A DNA stretch of 64,000 nt, from contig CAVSNF010000025.1 of assembly GCA_963729195.1 (NCBI GenBank), positions 448,308 to 512,307 on the forward strand, given 5' to 3'. The notes below the pieces were generated by a model. The model searched no databases. It was not told where the DNA came from and saw nothing but the letters and a program-made list of their open reading frames with translations. The translations under genes and the position numbers were made by a program. The stretch comes from CAVPTL01 sp963729195 (GTDB lineage: Bacteria; Actinomycetota; Thermoleophilia; Gaiellales; JAICJC01). Positions 10,589-18,180 of the stretch are shown one piece after another (within the stretch, counting starts at the first letter, position 1; the number at the start of each line of letters is the position of its first letter).

Positions 10589-10605
10589 AACCCGGGGAAC
10601 GGGTT
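10589..10605 (+). other. Small hairpin between proA and fabF
   Basis: A perfect six-base stem (AACCCG at 10589-10594 with CGGGTT at 10600-10605) around a GGGAA loop, in the 40-base gap between proA and fabF. It has no T-tract, so it may be an attenuator, a processing site or chance. Confidence 0.25.
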
Positions 10606-10620
10606 TGCCGTCAGTTGCAT

Positions 10621-11850
10621 ATGCGACGCGCAGTAATCACCGGGCTGGGAGCGGTCACGCCTGTCGGCAACGATGTGCCGACGAGCTGGGCGAACCTCGT
10701 GGCCGGCAAAAGCGGTATCACGCGCATCACTCGGTTTGATACCGAGCCGTATCCGGTCGATATCGCCGGCGAGGTCAAGGAGTTCGACCCGGCGGTGGCG
10801 ATGGGGCCCAAGGAGATCCGGCGCACCGGGCGGGATGTTCATCTCGGCATGGCGGCGGCGACCGAGGCGATCGCAGATGCGGAGCTGAAGGTCGACGCAC
10901 CGGGCCGCACCGGGGTGATCCTGGGAAGCTGCGTGGGCGGGATGGAGTACACCCTCGAGCAGCAGCATGTGCTGGACGAACGGGGTCCGACGCGGGTCTC
11001 ACCTCACTGGATCGCCAACATGCTGCCCGACACAACCAGCAGCCACGTGGCGACTGCAATCGGCGCCCGCGGTGTCAACTACGCGATCGTGGGTGCGTGC
11101 GCGACCGGCACCAACGCGGTGGGCGATGCGGCCGAGGTGATCAAACGCGACCAGGCCGACGTGATCATCGCCGGCGGCACCGAAGCGGTGCTGATGCCGG
11201 TGGTGCTGGCCGGCTTCTGCGCCATGCGGGCACTGGCCAACGGCGGCGAGCCGGAGCGCGCCTCCCGGCCGTTTGACGCGAACAGATCGGGCTTCGTGCT
11301 GGCCGAGGGCGCAGCCGCGCTGGTGGTCGAGGAACTCGAACACGCCCGCGCCCGCGGTGCTGAGATCTACTGCGAGGTGGTCGGCTATGGCGTTTCCAAC
11401 GACGCCTACCACGTGGCCACCCCCCACCCCGACTCGATCGGCGTGATCGAGATGATGCGGGCGGCCCTCGAGCGTTCGGGAATCGCGCCGGAGGAGATCG
11501 ACTACATCAACGCCCACGGCACCGGCACGCCCTACAACGACCCAGCCGAGACGCGTGCCATCAAGACCGTCTTCGGCGACCACGCCTACAAGCTCGCGGT
11601 GTCGTCGATCAAGTCGATGACCGGGCACAGCTTTGGCGCCGCCGGCGCGATCGAGGCGGTCGCGACCGCGCTCACGATCCACAACGGCGTGATCCCGCCG
11701 ACGATCAACCTGGACACGCCCGATCCCGAATGCGACCTCGACTACGTCCCCCACACCGCCCGTGAGACGACCGTGCGAACCGCGGTGTCCAACTCGATGG
11801 GCCTGGGCGGCCACAACGGCTGCATCATCCTCCGCGCCCTGGATGAATAA
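10621..11850 (+). CDS. fabF: Beta-ketoacyl-ACP synthase II
   Basis: An intact 409-aa condensing enzyme that elongates acyl-ACP with malonyl-ACP in type II fatty acid synthesis. The Cys-His-His triad is visible: Cys160 in GACATGTN, His299 in INAHGTGTPYND and His336 in SIKSMTGHSFGA. The ATG at 10621 gives the usual MRRAVITGLGAVTPVG N-terminus. No acpP or other fab gene is near, so it is a detached fabF. The stop codon (TAA, 11848-11850) lies inside a half copy of the palindromic repeat family described below, so the last residues (LDE) are at the repeat junction. Confidence 0.95.
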   Translation: MRRAVITGLGAVTPVGNDVPTSWANLVAGKSGITRITRFDTEPYPVDIAGEVKEFDPAVAMGPKEIRRTGRDVHLGMAAATEAIADAELKVDAPGRTGVILGSCVGGMEYTLEQQHVLDERGPTRVSPHWIANMLPDTTSSHVATAIGARGVNYAIVGACATGTNAVGDAAEVIKRDQADVIIAGGTEAVLMPVVLAGFCAMRALANGGEPERASRPFDANRSGFVLAEGAAALVVEELEHARARGAEIYCEVVGYGVSNDAYHVATPHPDSIGVIEMMRAALERSGIAPEEIDYINAHGTGTPYNDPAETRAIKTVFGDHAYKLAVSSIKSMTGHSFGAAGAIEAVATALTIHNGVIPPTINLDTPDPECDLDYVPHTARETTVRTAVSNSMGLGGHNGCIILRALDE

Positions 11851-11858
11851 CGGTGCCT
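11843..11858. repeat. Half copy of the palindromic 3'-end repeat (C type)
   Basis: ATGAATAA-C-GGTGCC-T is the complete left arm and centre of the C-type unit, but the expected right arm is replaced by unrelated sequence. It supplies the fabF stop codon. Together with the intact AA-type unit 13 bases downstream it makes a doublet. Confidence 0.7.
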
Positions 11859-11871
11859 CAGGGCGTATGTC

Positions 11872-11904
11872 GTGAATAAAAGGTGCCTGGCACCTTTTAT
11901 TCAC
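11872..11904. repeat. Palindromic 3'-end repeat, AA type
   Basis: A perfect 33-base palindrome with 16-base arms about a central T. It reads GTGAATAA-AA-GGTGCC on the left and its exact complement on the right. It lies downstream of fabF and 38 bases before the next gene. Confidence 0.9.
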
Positions 11905-11942
11905 CGCGGCGTGATTGACGGCGGTCGGTTAGGCTCACCGCG

Positions 11943-12572
11943 ATGAGCGCTCCCGACGACCAGCTAACGACGCTCGAGGCGTGGGCCGAGGCGCACGAGC
12001 TCGAACCCACCGAGGCCGCCCTGGCCGGACGCACGCCGCTGCTTCGCACCGGGCTGGCCGACACCGTGGTGGACGCCCACGCAGGTGACCTCAACGGCCG
12101 CTCCTCAGTGATCGGCGAGCTGGTGATCGCCTCATCCGGCATGTTCGAGGGGCTCGAGGTGGTGGGCGTCTCCGACGTCGACAGCGTCATGTTCACGGTG
12201 CTGGTGGCCGACGTCGACGCGCTCGGCTGGGGACGGCTGACGATCCACCCGGTGGAGGTGCCCGAGGAGGATCTGTACACCCGGATCTTCGATCACCAGG
12301 ACCACAAGGTGCGCCACATCGACCCCGCCTTCGACAAGCGCTTCCGGGTGCGAGTGGCACGGTCGATCCCCGACGACCAGGTGCGCGACCTGTTCGACGA
12401 CGAGTTCGTGGCCTGGTGCCTCGACCAGGAGGAGCTCCTGGTCGAAGCCGAGCAGAGCGAGGAGTACGGCGGAGCGCTGCTCGTGGCACACAGCGACGTC
12501 GACCTCAGCGCCGACCAGCTCGACCTGCTGAGCGAGCGCTCCGCGTATCTCATCGATCGACTCGGGGTGTAG
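11943..12572 (+). CDS. Uncharacterised acidic 209-aa protein
   Basis: An intact, strongly acidic soluble protein without signal peptide or membrane segment. The middle (TIHPVEVPEEDLY) and the stretch IDPAFDKRFRVRVA ... LFDDEFVAWCL, followed by GGALLVAHSDVDL and a helical end, resemble in outline a DUF3137-type architecture, in which a protein-core domain is followed by a conserved FxxxFxV segment. I do not recognise it with confidence. It is a single gene bounded upstream by the palindromic repeat and downstream by a strong hairpin. Confidence 0.7.
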   Translation: MSAPDDQLTTLEAWAEAHELEPTEAALAGRTPLLRTGLADTVVDAHAGDLNGRSSVIGELVIASSGMFEGLEVVGVSDVDSVMFTVLVADVDALGWGRLTIHPVEVPEEDLYTRIFDHQDHKVRHIDPAFDKRFRVRVARSIPDDQVRDLFDDEFVAWCLDQEELLVEAEQSEEYGGALLVAHSDVDLSADQLDLLSERSAYLIDRLGV

Positions 12573-12638
12573 CGGTGACGTGACCGGTGACGTTGCTGGC
12601 GTCAACGGCGAGCGAAAGGCAAGCGATGCCAGGACGCA

Positions 12639-12671
12639 GGGAGCGCCAATACCATGAGTATTGGCGCTCCC
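12639..12671. terminator. Strong hairpin between convergent genes
   Basis: A perfect 14-base stem (arms 12639-12652 and 12658-12671, GGGAGCGCCAATAC and its complement) with a five-base CATGA loop. It sits in the gap between convergent genes ending at 12572 and 12734. There is no T-tract, but position and symmetry suit a bidirectional terminator or mRNA 3'-end stabiliser. It is not a member of the TGAATAA family. Confidence 0.6.
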
Positions 12672-12733
12672 GAGGATACTGCAGCGCCGCCTTGCAGCCG
12701 CCGGAACCCGGCAAACGTTGCCGGTCACATCAC

Positions 12734-13669
12734 TCACCGCAGGTGAAACCCGGCGGCCATGCTGGGAGCCGTTGCCGCACCGCCGAGGTGGCCGGCGATC
12801 CCCAGGATGTCCTCCTCAGTGCGCAGCAGCGAGTAGTGCGTGAAGCGGGTCTCAACGACGGTGCCCTTGGGTACTGCGGGCGCCACCACGATGGTCGCGA
12901 CGTGGTTCTGCGATCCGCCGTTGTCCGAGTCGTAGGTGATGAACACCGCCGTTGACCCGGACTGGTAGGCACGGGAGTTGATGATCGCGGGCATCCACTG
13001 CGCCAGCCAGTTGTCGGCGCAGGTGAGGCAGCCGCCGTGGGCGTCGTCGGTGGTGTTGGGGGCGATCAGCGCGAACCGGGGAAGCGCTCCGGATGTCAGA
13101 TCGTCATGCAGCGCTCCCGCCGACGGCGTGCCCAGCGGCACATCCTTCTGGGCACACGCCACCACCCCGGAGAAGTAGGGGGCGGCCGTGTGCCGCGGCA
13201 CGTACAAACCGTCTGGCGTGTTCTGGCGGCTGCATGGCTTGGGCATCGACTCGGCATACACCTTCCACGAGCCCGACTGGGTGAAGATTGACGGACTACC
13301 GGTGACACATCCGCCGCTGGGGGTGCAGTCGCGCCCGGCGATGTTGGACGGGACGGCTCCACTGGTGAGGGCGACGTAGTTGGGCAGGCTGGGATAGGTG
13401 ATTGCGTAGTGGTTGGACGCCAGCCCGCACCGGCCCGCCAGGGCGGTCTGATACTTCGCCGGCCCGATCACCTGCTTGTAGGAGTGGTTCTCCTCCATGA
13501 TCAGGATCACATGCTGGTACGTGTGGGGGGCGACGGCGCCGATGCACGGCGTCGCCGGCGAGATGGTGGACGCCGCCCGGGCTGAGTTGAGCGCGATCCC
13601 GGCAGTGGCGGCCACAGCCAGGACGATGACGAGGGCAAGCATTGCCGTCGTGCGGGAAACGAGATTCAC
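12734..13669 (-). CDS. Secreted phosphoesterase (acid phosphatase/phospholipase C family)
   Basis: An intact 311-aa exported protein. The first 33 residues form a signal peptide (MLALVIVLAVAATAGIAL, cleavage near ARAAS). The mature part starts with the phosphoesterase-family metal and nucleophile region HVILIMEENHSY (53-64), continues with YPSLPNYVALTSG, and has the C-terminal metal site VFITYDSDNGG. This matches PF04185-type phosphatases such as phosphatidylinositol-3-phosphatase-like and AcpA-like enzymes, acting outside the membrane. The substrate is not predictable. Four conserved cysteines suggest disulfides. The downstream hairpin at 12639-12671 probably ends the transcript. Confidence 0.85.
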   Translation of the reverse strand: MNLVSRTTAMLALVIVLAVAATAGIALNSARAASTISPATPCIGAVAPHTYQHVILIMEENHSYKQVIGPAKYQTALAGRCGLASNHYAITYPSLPNYVALTSGAVPSNIAGRDCTPSGGCVTGSPSIFTQSGSWKVYAESMPKPCSRQNTPDGLYVPRHTAAPYFSGVVACAQKDVPLGTPSAGALHDDLTSGALPRFALIAPNTTDDAHGGCLTCADNWLAQWMPAIINSRAYQSGSTAVFITYDSDNGGSQNHVATIVVAPAVPKGTVVETRFTHYSLLRTEEDILGIAGHLGGAATAPSMAAGFHLR

Positions 13670-13688
13670 GTGAGCTCCTTCGCGGTGG

Positions 13689-14111
13689 CTACTCGGCGAC
13701 GGTCAGGTGGGGTGCGCCGCGGCCCGCATCGAGCCGCCACACGGTCCCGTTGGACGTGCGCGAGTAGAGGGTGATGTGTCGGCGAGTGAGCCTGCTCGCC
13801 CCGACGGTGTCGAGGTAGACGACACCCGGTAGGTGGGCGCCGAAGGGCGTAAACGCGATGGCGTACTGCGCACCGCTGCGCCCGTTCATCTCCTCGGTGA
13901 TCTCGTCGGTCTCGTCCAGGTAGCACCCACGGCAGAGGTGGTCGCCGACCGCGACTGCGCGAGCTGCCTCAAAGCCCTGGATCAGTAGGTGCTTCGCGGT
14001 TGCATCACCAACCGCCTGATCCGGGGCGGCGCCTGAGTGACCACCGCAGGCGGTGGCGCCCAGCACAAGAGCGGCGATGAGCGCCGCCATCGGGTATCGG
14101 AGATTCGGCAT
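13689..14111 (-). CDS. Putative lipoprotein of unknown function
   Basis: 140 aa from the ATG at 14111, which has an AGGAG site five bases upstream; a longer start at 14138 is less likely. A lipoprotein-type signal peptide is visible (MAALIAALVLGATACGG), with the acylated Cys after ATA. The mature part has a CRGC pair and no recognised domain. It lies directly upstream of the secreted phosphoesterase gene (19 bases), suggesting co-transcription and perhaps partnership at the cell surface. Its promoter region is shared with divergent clpP. Confidence 0.6.
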   Translation of the reverse strand: MPNLRYPMAALIAALVLGATACGGHSGAAPDQAVGDATAKHLLIQGFEAARAVAVGDHLCRGCYLDETDEITEEMNGRSGAQYAIAFTPFGAHLPGVVYLDTVGASRLTRRHITLYSRTSNGTVWRLDAGRGAPHLTVAE

Positions 14112-14200
14112 TGAGGCTCCTGGGGGGAGGGACACCAATGCCGTCGGCCGGTCCGCAACCCACGGCCCTCGCCGGATCGCGGTATCTCACCTAACATAAT

Positions 14201-14229
14201 TTGTGCAACTCATCGGTTGCATGTACTAT
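14201..14229 (+). promoter_or_regulatory. clpP promoter
   Basis: A sigma-70-like -35 TTGTGC (14201-14206) and a -10 TACTAT (14224-14229) are separated by 17 bases and lie about 40 bases before the clpP start. The surrounding sequence is much richer in A+T than the genes. It is overlapped by the operator copies described next. Confidence 0.6.
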
Positions 14230-14246
14230 CGCAACCACTCAGTTGC
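14204..14246. promoter_or_regulatory. Two GCAAC-N6-GTTGC operators at clpP
   Basis: Copy A (14205-14220, extended by T/A to 14204-14221) overlaps the -35 and fills the promoter spacer. Copy B (14231-14246) begins one base after the -10. Both have five-base half sites GCAAC and GTTGC with exactly six bases between. The layout is that of a repressor operator. The same motif precedes the SRPBCC-arsR operon, so the ArsR protein encoded at 15274 is the obvious candidate ligand. Confidence 0.7.
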
Positions 14247-14268
14247 ACATCGCCGCAGGAGGCACTCC

Positions 14269-14889
14269 ATGTCACCCCTCGTTCCCATGGTCGTCGAGCA
14301 GACATCGCGCGGCGAGCGCTCGTTCGACATCTACTCGCGACTGCTCAACGACCGCATCATCTTTCTCGGCACACCGGTGACCGCCGACGTCGCCAACCTG
14401 ATCGTGGCCCAGCTGATCCACCTGGAGTCGGACGATCCCGACAAGGACATCTCGGTGTACATCAACTCACCCGGCGGCGACGTCTACTCCGGCCTTGCGA
14501 TCTACGACACGATGCGCTTCATCCGCCCCCAGATCCAGACCATCTGCTTCGGCATGGCGATGTCGATGGGCGCGATCCTGCTGGCCGGCGGCACCAAGGG
14601 CAAGCGGCTGGCGCTCGCCAACTCCAAGATCATGATCCACCAGGGCCACACCACCGGCTTCGAAGGCCAGGCCACCGACATCGAGATCCGCGCCCGCGAG
14701 ATCCTGCAGCTGCAGCGGCGGATGGAGGAGATCCTGGCGGCCGACACCGGCCGCGGCGTCGACCAGATCCACGACGACACCCAGCGCGACAACTTCATGA
14801 CCGCAGAGCAGGCCCGCGACTACGGCCTGATCGACGACGTGGTCGCGGCCCGCACCGCCACCAACGGGCGTCGCACCGGCCTGGATTAG
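14269..14889 (+). CDS. clpP: ATP-dependent Clp protease proteolytic subunit
   Basis: Intact. The ATG at 14269 has an AGGAGG site seven bases upstream and gives a 206-aa protein. The serine-protease triad is present: Ser99 in GMAMSMGAI, His124 in KIMIHQ and Asp174 in TQRDNF. It forms the barrel protease that degrades proteins fed by ClpX or ClpC. Actinobacteria usually carry tandem clpP1-clpP2 next to tig/clpX; here a single clpP stands alone, next to an SRPBCC-arsR operon. Its promoter is covered by two copies of an operator shared with that operon, so this may be a stress-inducible accessory ClpP. Confidence 0.95.
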   Translation: MSPLVPMVVEQTSRGERSFDIYSRLLNDRIIFLGTPVTADVANLIVAQLIHLESDDPDKDISVYINSPGGDVYSGLAIYDTMRFIRPQIQTICFGMAMSMGAILLAGGTKGKRLALANSKIMIHQGHTTGFEGQATDIEIRAREILQLQRRMEEILAADTGRGVDQIHDDTQRDNFMTAEQARDYGLIDDVVAARTATNGRRTGLD

Positions 14890-14898
14890 AGCTATGGT

Positions 14899-14914
14899 GC
14901 AACCCACCAGTTGC
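14899..14914 (+). promoter_or_regulatory. Third GCAAC-N6-GTTGC operator, before SRPBCC-arsR
   Basis: Half sites GCAAC (14899-14903) and GTTGC (14910-14914) with the same six-base spacing as at clpP, 24 bases before the SRPBCC start codon. A TATGGT hexamer (14893-14898) directly precedes it, as TACTAT precedes copy B, so the operator would sit just downstream of a -10. Confidence 0.65.
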
Positions 14915-14938
14915 GAATCATCCAACCAAGGAGCGGCC

Positions 14939-15277
14939 ATGAGCGACGACCATCGGGTGGAACGAAGCGTGGACGTGCCACTGGAGCCCGAGCGCGCGTG
15001 GGAGACGGTGACCGATCCCGCCGAGCTGGAACGGTGGCTGGCCCCCGACGTGGAGCTCGATCTGCGTGAGGGCGGCGACGTGTTCGTGCGCGACGACGAC
15101 GGCCGCGAGCGGCACGGCACCGTGGTCACGGTCGAGCCGCCCCAGCGGCTGGTGTACACCTGGGACACCGACGGCATCGAAACCACCGTCGAGATCGCGC
15201 TCGATCCGCTTCCCGACGGCACCCGAATCCGCATCTCCGAGTCTGCAGAAACGCGCTTGCTGGCACTGGCGGCGTGA
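14939..15277 (+). CDS. SRPBCC (START/AHSA1-like) protein
   Basis: 112 aa from the ATG at 14939, preceded by AAGGAG. The N-terminus (VERSVDVPLEPERAWETVTD, then LERWLAPDVELD) and GTVVTVEPPQRLVYTWD are characteristic of AHSA1/SRPBCC proteins, whose helix-grip fold binds a hydrophobic ligand. It is shorter than the usual 140-160 aa, lacking part of the C-terminal helix, although no frame break is obvious. The stop overlaps the arsR GTG start (GTGA). SRPBCC-ArsR pairs of this kind are common in actinobacteria. The ligand is unknown. Confidence 0.75.
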   Translation: MSDDHRVERSVDVPLEPERAWETVTDPAELERWLAPDVELDLREGGDVFVRDDDGRERHGTVVTVEPPQRLVYTWDTDGIETTVEIALDPLPDGTRIRISESAETRLLALAA

Positions 15278-15594
15278 ACCCCGAGGTCGGCCCCACGTTC
15301 GCGGCGCTGTCCGACCCCACCAGGCTGCAGGTCGTCTCGCTCCTGGCCGGGCGCGACAGCGTCACCGCCACCGAGCTGGCGCGCGAGCTGCCGATCTCAC
15401 GCCAGGCGGTCGCCAAGCACCTGGCGGTGCTGCACGACGCCGGCCTGGCCGAGCCCGAGCGCGCCGGGCGGGAGACTCGCTACCGGTTCACGCCCGAGCC
15501 GCTGACCGAGGCGGCGACCTGGATGGCGAGCGTCGGCGCCGACTGGGATCAGCGGCTGACGCGACTCGCCGCCCACGCCAATCGGCGGCGCTGA
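15274..15594 (+). CDS. ArsR-family repressor
   Basis: 106 aa starting at GTG 15274, overlapping the SRPBCC stop by four bases. A winged-helix domain covers residues about 8-85: FAALSDPTRLQVVSLLA, TATELARELPISRQAVAKHL as the recognition helix region, then AVLHDAGLAEPERAGRE in the wing. It has no ELCVCDL-type metal-binding cysteines, so it is probably not a metal sensor. It probably autoregulates its operon and, judging from the shared operator, clpP as well. Confidence 0.85.
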   Translation: MNPEVGPTFAALSDPTRLQVVSLLAGRDSVTATELARELPISRQAVAKHLAVLHDAGLAEPERAGRETRYRFTPEPLTEAATWMASVGADWDQRLTRLAAHANRRR

Positions 15595-15621
15595 CGGGCC
15601 GCCCGGGTATTCTGATCGCAC

Positions 15622-16650
15622 GTGTCCACGGTACGCCAAGCCGAGCCCCTGCTGTCCCAGGACGAGACCCGCGACCTCGGGCTCGACCGGGCGGCGTTGA
15701 TCGGCATGTACCGCGACATGCTGGCGACCCGCATGATCGAGGAGCGCGGCAACCTGCTGTTCAAGGCCGGCAAGCTGCCCGGCAGCTACTACACCGGCCG
15801 CGGCAACGAGGGCGCGTCGATCGGCATGGCCAGCGCCATGGGCGAGCTGGACGTGGCATCTCCCCTGCACCGAAACCTGGGCGTGCACGTCGTCCGCGGA
15901 GTCAAGCCGGCGGCCATCTTCTGCCAGTTCATGGGGCGCGTCGGCGGAGCCACCGGCGGTCGTGACTCCAACCTGAGATCAAACGACTTCGGGCCGGGTG
16001 TCGGCCTGCTCGCGGGTGTCAGCCACCTGCCGGCGATGATCACCGTGATCACCGGGATCGCGCTGGCGTTTCAGCTGCGCGGCGAGGATCGGGTCGCGCT
16101 GGGCTGGTGCGGCGACGGGGCCTCGGCCCGCGGCGACATGCACGAGGCGATGAACCTGGCGGGCGTGCGGAAGCTGCCGATCGTGTACGTGATCGATAAC
16201 AATCAGTACGCCTACTCGACGCCCAACCGGCTCCAGTACGCCTGCGAGCACCTGGCCGATCGCGGGCCGGCGTACGGGTTCGAAGGCATCGTGGTGGACG
16301 GCACCGACGTGCTCACCGTGTACCGCGAAGGCATGCGCGCGATCGAGAAGGCGCGGATGGGCGAGGGCCCCACGGTGCTCGAGCTGGTGACGCTGCGGAT
16401 GGAGGGCCACGCGGTACACGACGACGCCTCATACGTGCCCCGCGAGCTGCTGGCCGAGTACGCCGAGAAGGATCCGGTCGCGCGCTACCGGGCCTGGCTC
16501 GAGCTGAACGAGGATCTCACCGACGACGAGCATGTCGCAATCGAGGCAGAGGTCCGCGCCATGATCGACCAGGGCGTCGCAGAGGCCGAAGCCAGCCCCC
16601 AGCCCGACCCGTCCACCCTGCTCGACGGTGTCTACGCCGACCACGCCTGA
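15622..16650 (+). CDS. Thiamine-diphosphate dehydrogenase E1 alpha-like subunit
   Basis: An intact 342-aa protein of the E1 alpha family (pyruvate, branched-chain 2-oxoacid or acetoin dehydrogenase). The ThDP/Mg motif is present: GDG at 164-166 and NN at 193-194 (GWCGDGASARGDMHEAMNLA, then VIDNNQYAYST). SYYTGRGNEGASIG and LHRNLGVHV match the substrate-channel side. The phosphorylation-loop region is shortened. No E1 beta or E2 gene follows, so the partner must be encoded elsewhere or the enzyme has another role. GTG start, 27 bases after arsR. Confidence 0.85.
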   Translation: MSTVRQAEPLLSQDETRDLGLDRAALIGMYRDMLATRMIEERGNLLFKAGKLPGSYYTGRGNEGASIGMASAMGELDVASPLHRNLGVHVVRGVKPAAIFCQFMGRVGGATGGRDSNLRSNDFGPGVGLLAGVSHLPAMITVITGIALAFQLRGEDRVALGWCGDGASARGDMHEAMNLAGVRKLPIVYVIDNNQYAYSTPNRLQYACEHLADRGPAYGFEGIVVDGTDVLTVYREGMRAIEKARMGEGPTVLELVTLRMEGHAVHDDASYVPRELLAEYAEKDPVARYRAWLELNEDLTDDEHVAIEAEVRAMIDQGVAEAEASPQPDPSTLLDGVYADHA

Positions 16651-16680
16651 GTCCCATCGGCCAGCTATCCTCCACTGACC

Positions 16681-16953
16681 ATGAGTGACTTTGGATTCGG
16701 AGATATGTTCGGCGACCCCGAGGAGCTGCAGCGCCAGATGGCCTCCTTCATGGAGCAGGCGCAGCAGGGCCAGAAGGTCGCGTTCGCTGACCAGGCGATC
16801 AACCTGGCGGTCGGCATCACGGTGGCGGCGATCGGGCGCATGGAACTCACCGGAACCCCCAGCGAGCAGGCAACCGCTGTTCGCGATGCGGTGCGCATGA
16901 TCTTCCCCGAGGCGGTGACCCTCGTTCGCGAGGCCCGCCAGGGCTTGACCTAA
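16681..16953 (+). CDS. Uncharacterised 90-aa protein
   Basis: A small soluble protein (MSDFGFGDMFGDPEELQRQM ...) that is mainly helical, with a Gln-rich start and a C-terminal segment FPEAVTLVREARQGLT. There is no signal peptide or recognised domain. It lies 30 bases after the E1 alpha-like gene and converges with osmC with a five-base gap. Codon use looks genuine. Confidence 0.6.
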   Translation: MSDFGFGDMFGDPEELQRQMASFMEQAQQGQKVAFADQAINLAVGITVAAIGRMELTGTPSEQATAVRDAVRMIFPEAVTLVREARQGLT

Positions 16954-16958
16954 CCGAG

Positions 16959-17397
16959 CTACTCGATCACGCGCCAGTCGGTGTGCACCTCGGCTGTGGT
17001 TGATGCCGAGATGAAGCAGTCGCGCTCGGCCTTGCCGGTCAGCTCACGGGCGGCGGCTGCGTGGCCCCCGGCCATGGTCGCAAGCACGACCACGTTCACG
17101 CCCACGAAGGCGTAGCGACGGTCGTCCTCACGTCGTTCCAAGCGTGCCCTCGGCCTGCGACTCGTAGCTCACGATCTCGAGCCCGTGGTGGGCGCAGTGG
17201 GCGACGAAGGAGAGCATCGTGCACGACTGCAGCGAGGCCAGGAACAGGTGCTCGGGACTCCATTCGGCGTCATCGCCCGACGGGAAGTCGACCGGCGGTG
17301 CGACCACGATCTCGGAGCGGCCGCCCGCGCGTGCCACCGAGCGCCGGCCGCCGAGCCACTCCAGCTCCGTGGTGTAGGTGAAGACCTTGGTTTCCAT
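16959..17397 (-). CDS. OsmC-family peroxidase-like protein
   Basis: The N-terminal part (METKVFTYTTELEWLGGRRS ... WSPEHLFLASLQSCTMLSFV) carries the first catalytic-type cysteine in SLQSCTML. After a frame change near 17135 the C-terminal part continues with AAARELTGKAERDCFISAST, holding the second cysteine in ERDC. The two-cysteine OsmC/Ohr fold reduces organic hydroperoxides using lipoyl or thiol donors. The next gene upstream is a lipoate ligase, which may be meaningful because Ohr enzymes use lipoylated partners. Total length of about 146 aa is normal. Confidence 0.8.
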
Positions 17398-17406
17398 CGA
17401 GGCAGC

Positions 17407-18180
17407 CTATCCCCCGCCGAGCACTGCGGCCACCGGCGCGGGCATGACCGCCTTCCATGGGCCGGCGTGCCAGTCGCGATGGTCGTAGCGGGATGTGCGA
17501 AGCTCCGCCGCCAGCGCCGCCAGCCGAGGCTCGAGCTGCTCGTGCACGATCGGCAGGGCCTCGGGGAACGCACCCAGGATGGCGGCCTCGGCGGCCGTCG
17601 GGGCGACGCCGATGTTGACCACCCGGTCGGGACGACTGGGAGAGGGTCGCGGCGCCCCGTCCAGCTCCCCGTCACGCGGCCCGGCGATGCAGGCCACCAG
17701 TGCGTCCAGGTCGGCGTCGACCAGCAGCGTCCCGTGCACCAGCGTGGCCTGCCGGTTTCGGTGGGCCGCGATCCCGGTGACCTTGCGCCCGCCGACCCGT
17801 ACGGTGCGGGAGTCACGCTCGGCGTCCACGCCCAGGTCACGGCAGGCCGCCACCATCCCGTCCAGAAACGGCGAGTACATGTCCGGCACCCCGGCGCTCG
17901 CTGCGGGGTGCGACGCCGGCAGCACCAGCGCGGCACAGACCACACCGGGGTCGAGATAGACGGTGCCGCCGCCGGTGAAGCGCCGCCATACCTTCACCCC
18001 GCGGGCGGCGCAGGCAGCGGCATCGATCTCCCAGTCGGCGCGCTGAAACCGGCCGACGATCACCGCCGGCGACGATCGCCAGACGGCGATCACAGGATCG
18101 CTGAGACCGGCTCGGGCCAGCGCTTCGTCGAGCGACAGCGCGTGCGACGGCTCGAGCAACCCCGACGTGTCGGCGGTCAC
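17407..18180 (-). CDS. Lipoate-protein ligase A family protein
   Basis: 257 aa from GTG 18180. The family core RRFTGGGTVYLDPG (lipoyl-AMP binding loop, usually RRxSGGGxVxHD) and the conserved Lys region GGRKVTGIAAHR, then LVHGTLLVD, are present. The enzyme attaches lipoate or octanoate to E2 and H proteins in the cytosol. It could instead be an octanoyltransferase of the LipM type. The start overlaps the stop of the coiled-coil gene (GTGA), so the two belong to one operon. Confidence 0.8.
   Translation of the reverse strand: MTADTSGLLEPSHALSLDEALARAGLSDPVIAVWRSSPAVIVGRFQRADWEIDAAACAARGVKVWRRFTGGGTVYLDPGVVCAALVLPASHPAASAGVPDMYSPFLDGMVAACRDLGVDAERDSRTVRVGGRKVTGIAAHRNRQATLVHGTLLVDADLDALVACIAGPRDGELDGAPRPSPSRPDRVVNIGVAPTAAEAAILGAFPEALPIVHEQLEPRLAALAAELRTSRYDHRDWHAGPWKAVMPAPVAAVLGGG

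Noticed and set aside
10587..10618. GCAAC ... GTTGC before fabF as a fourth ArsR-type operator
   Set aside because: The half sites are 22 bases apart instead of six, so it does not match the clpP/arsR sites.
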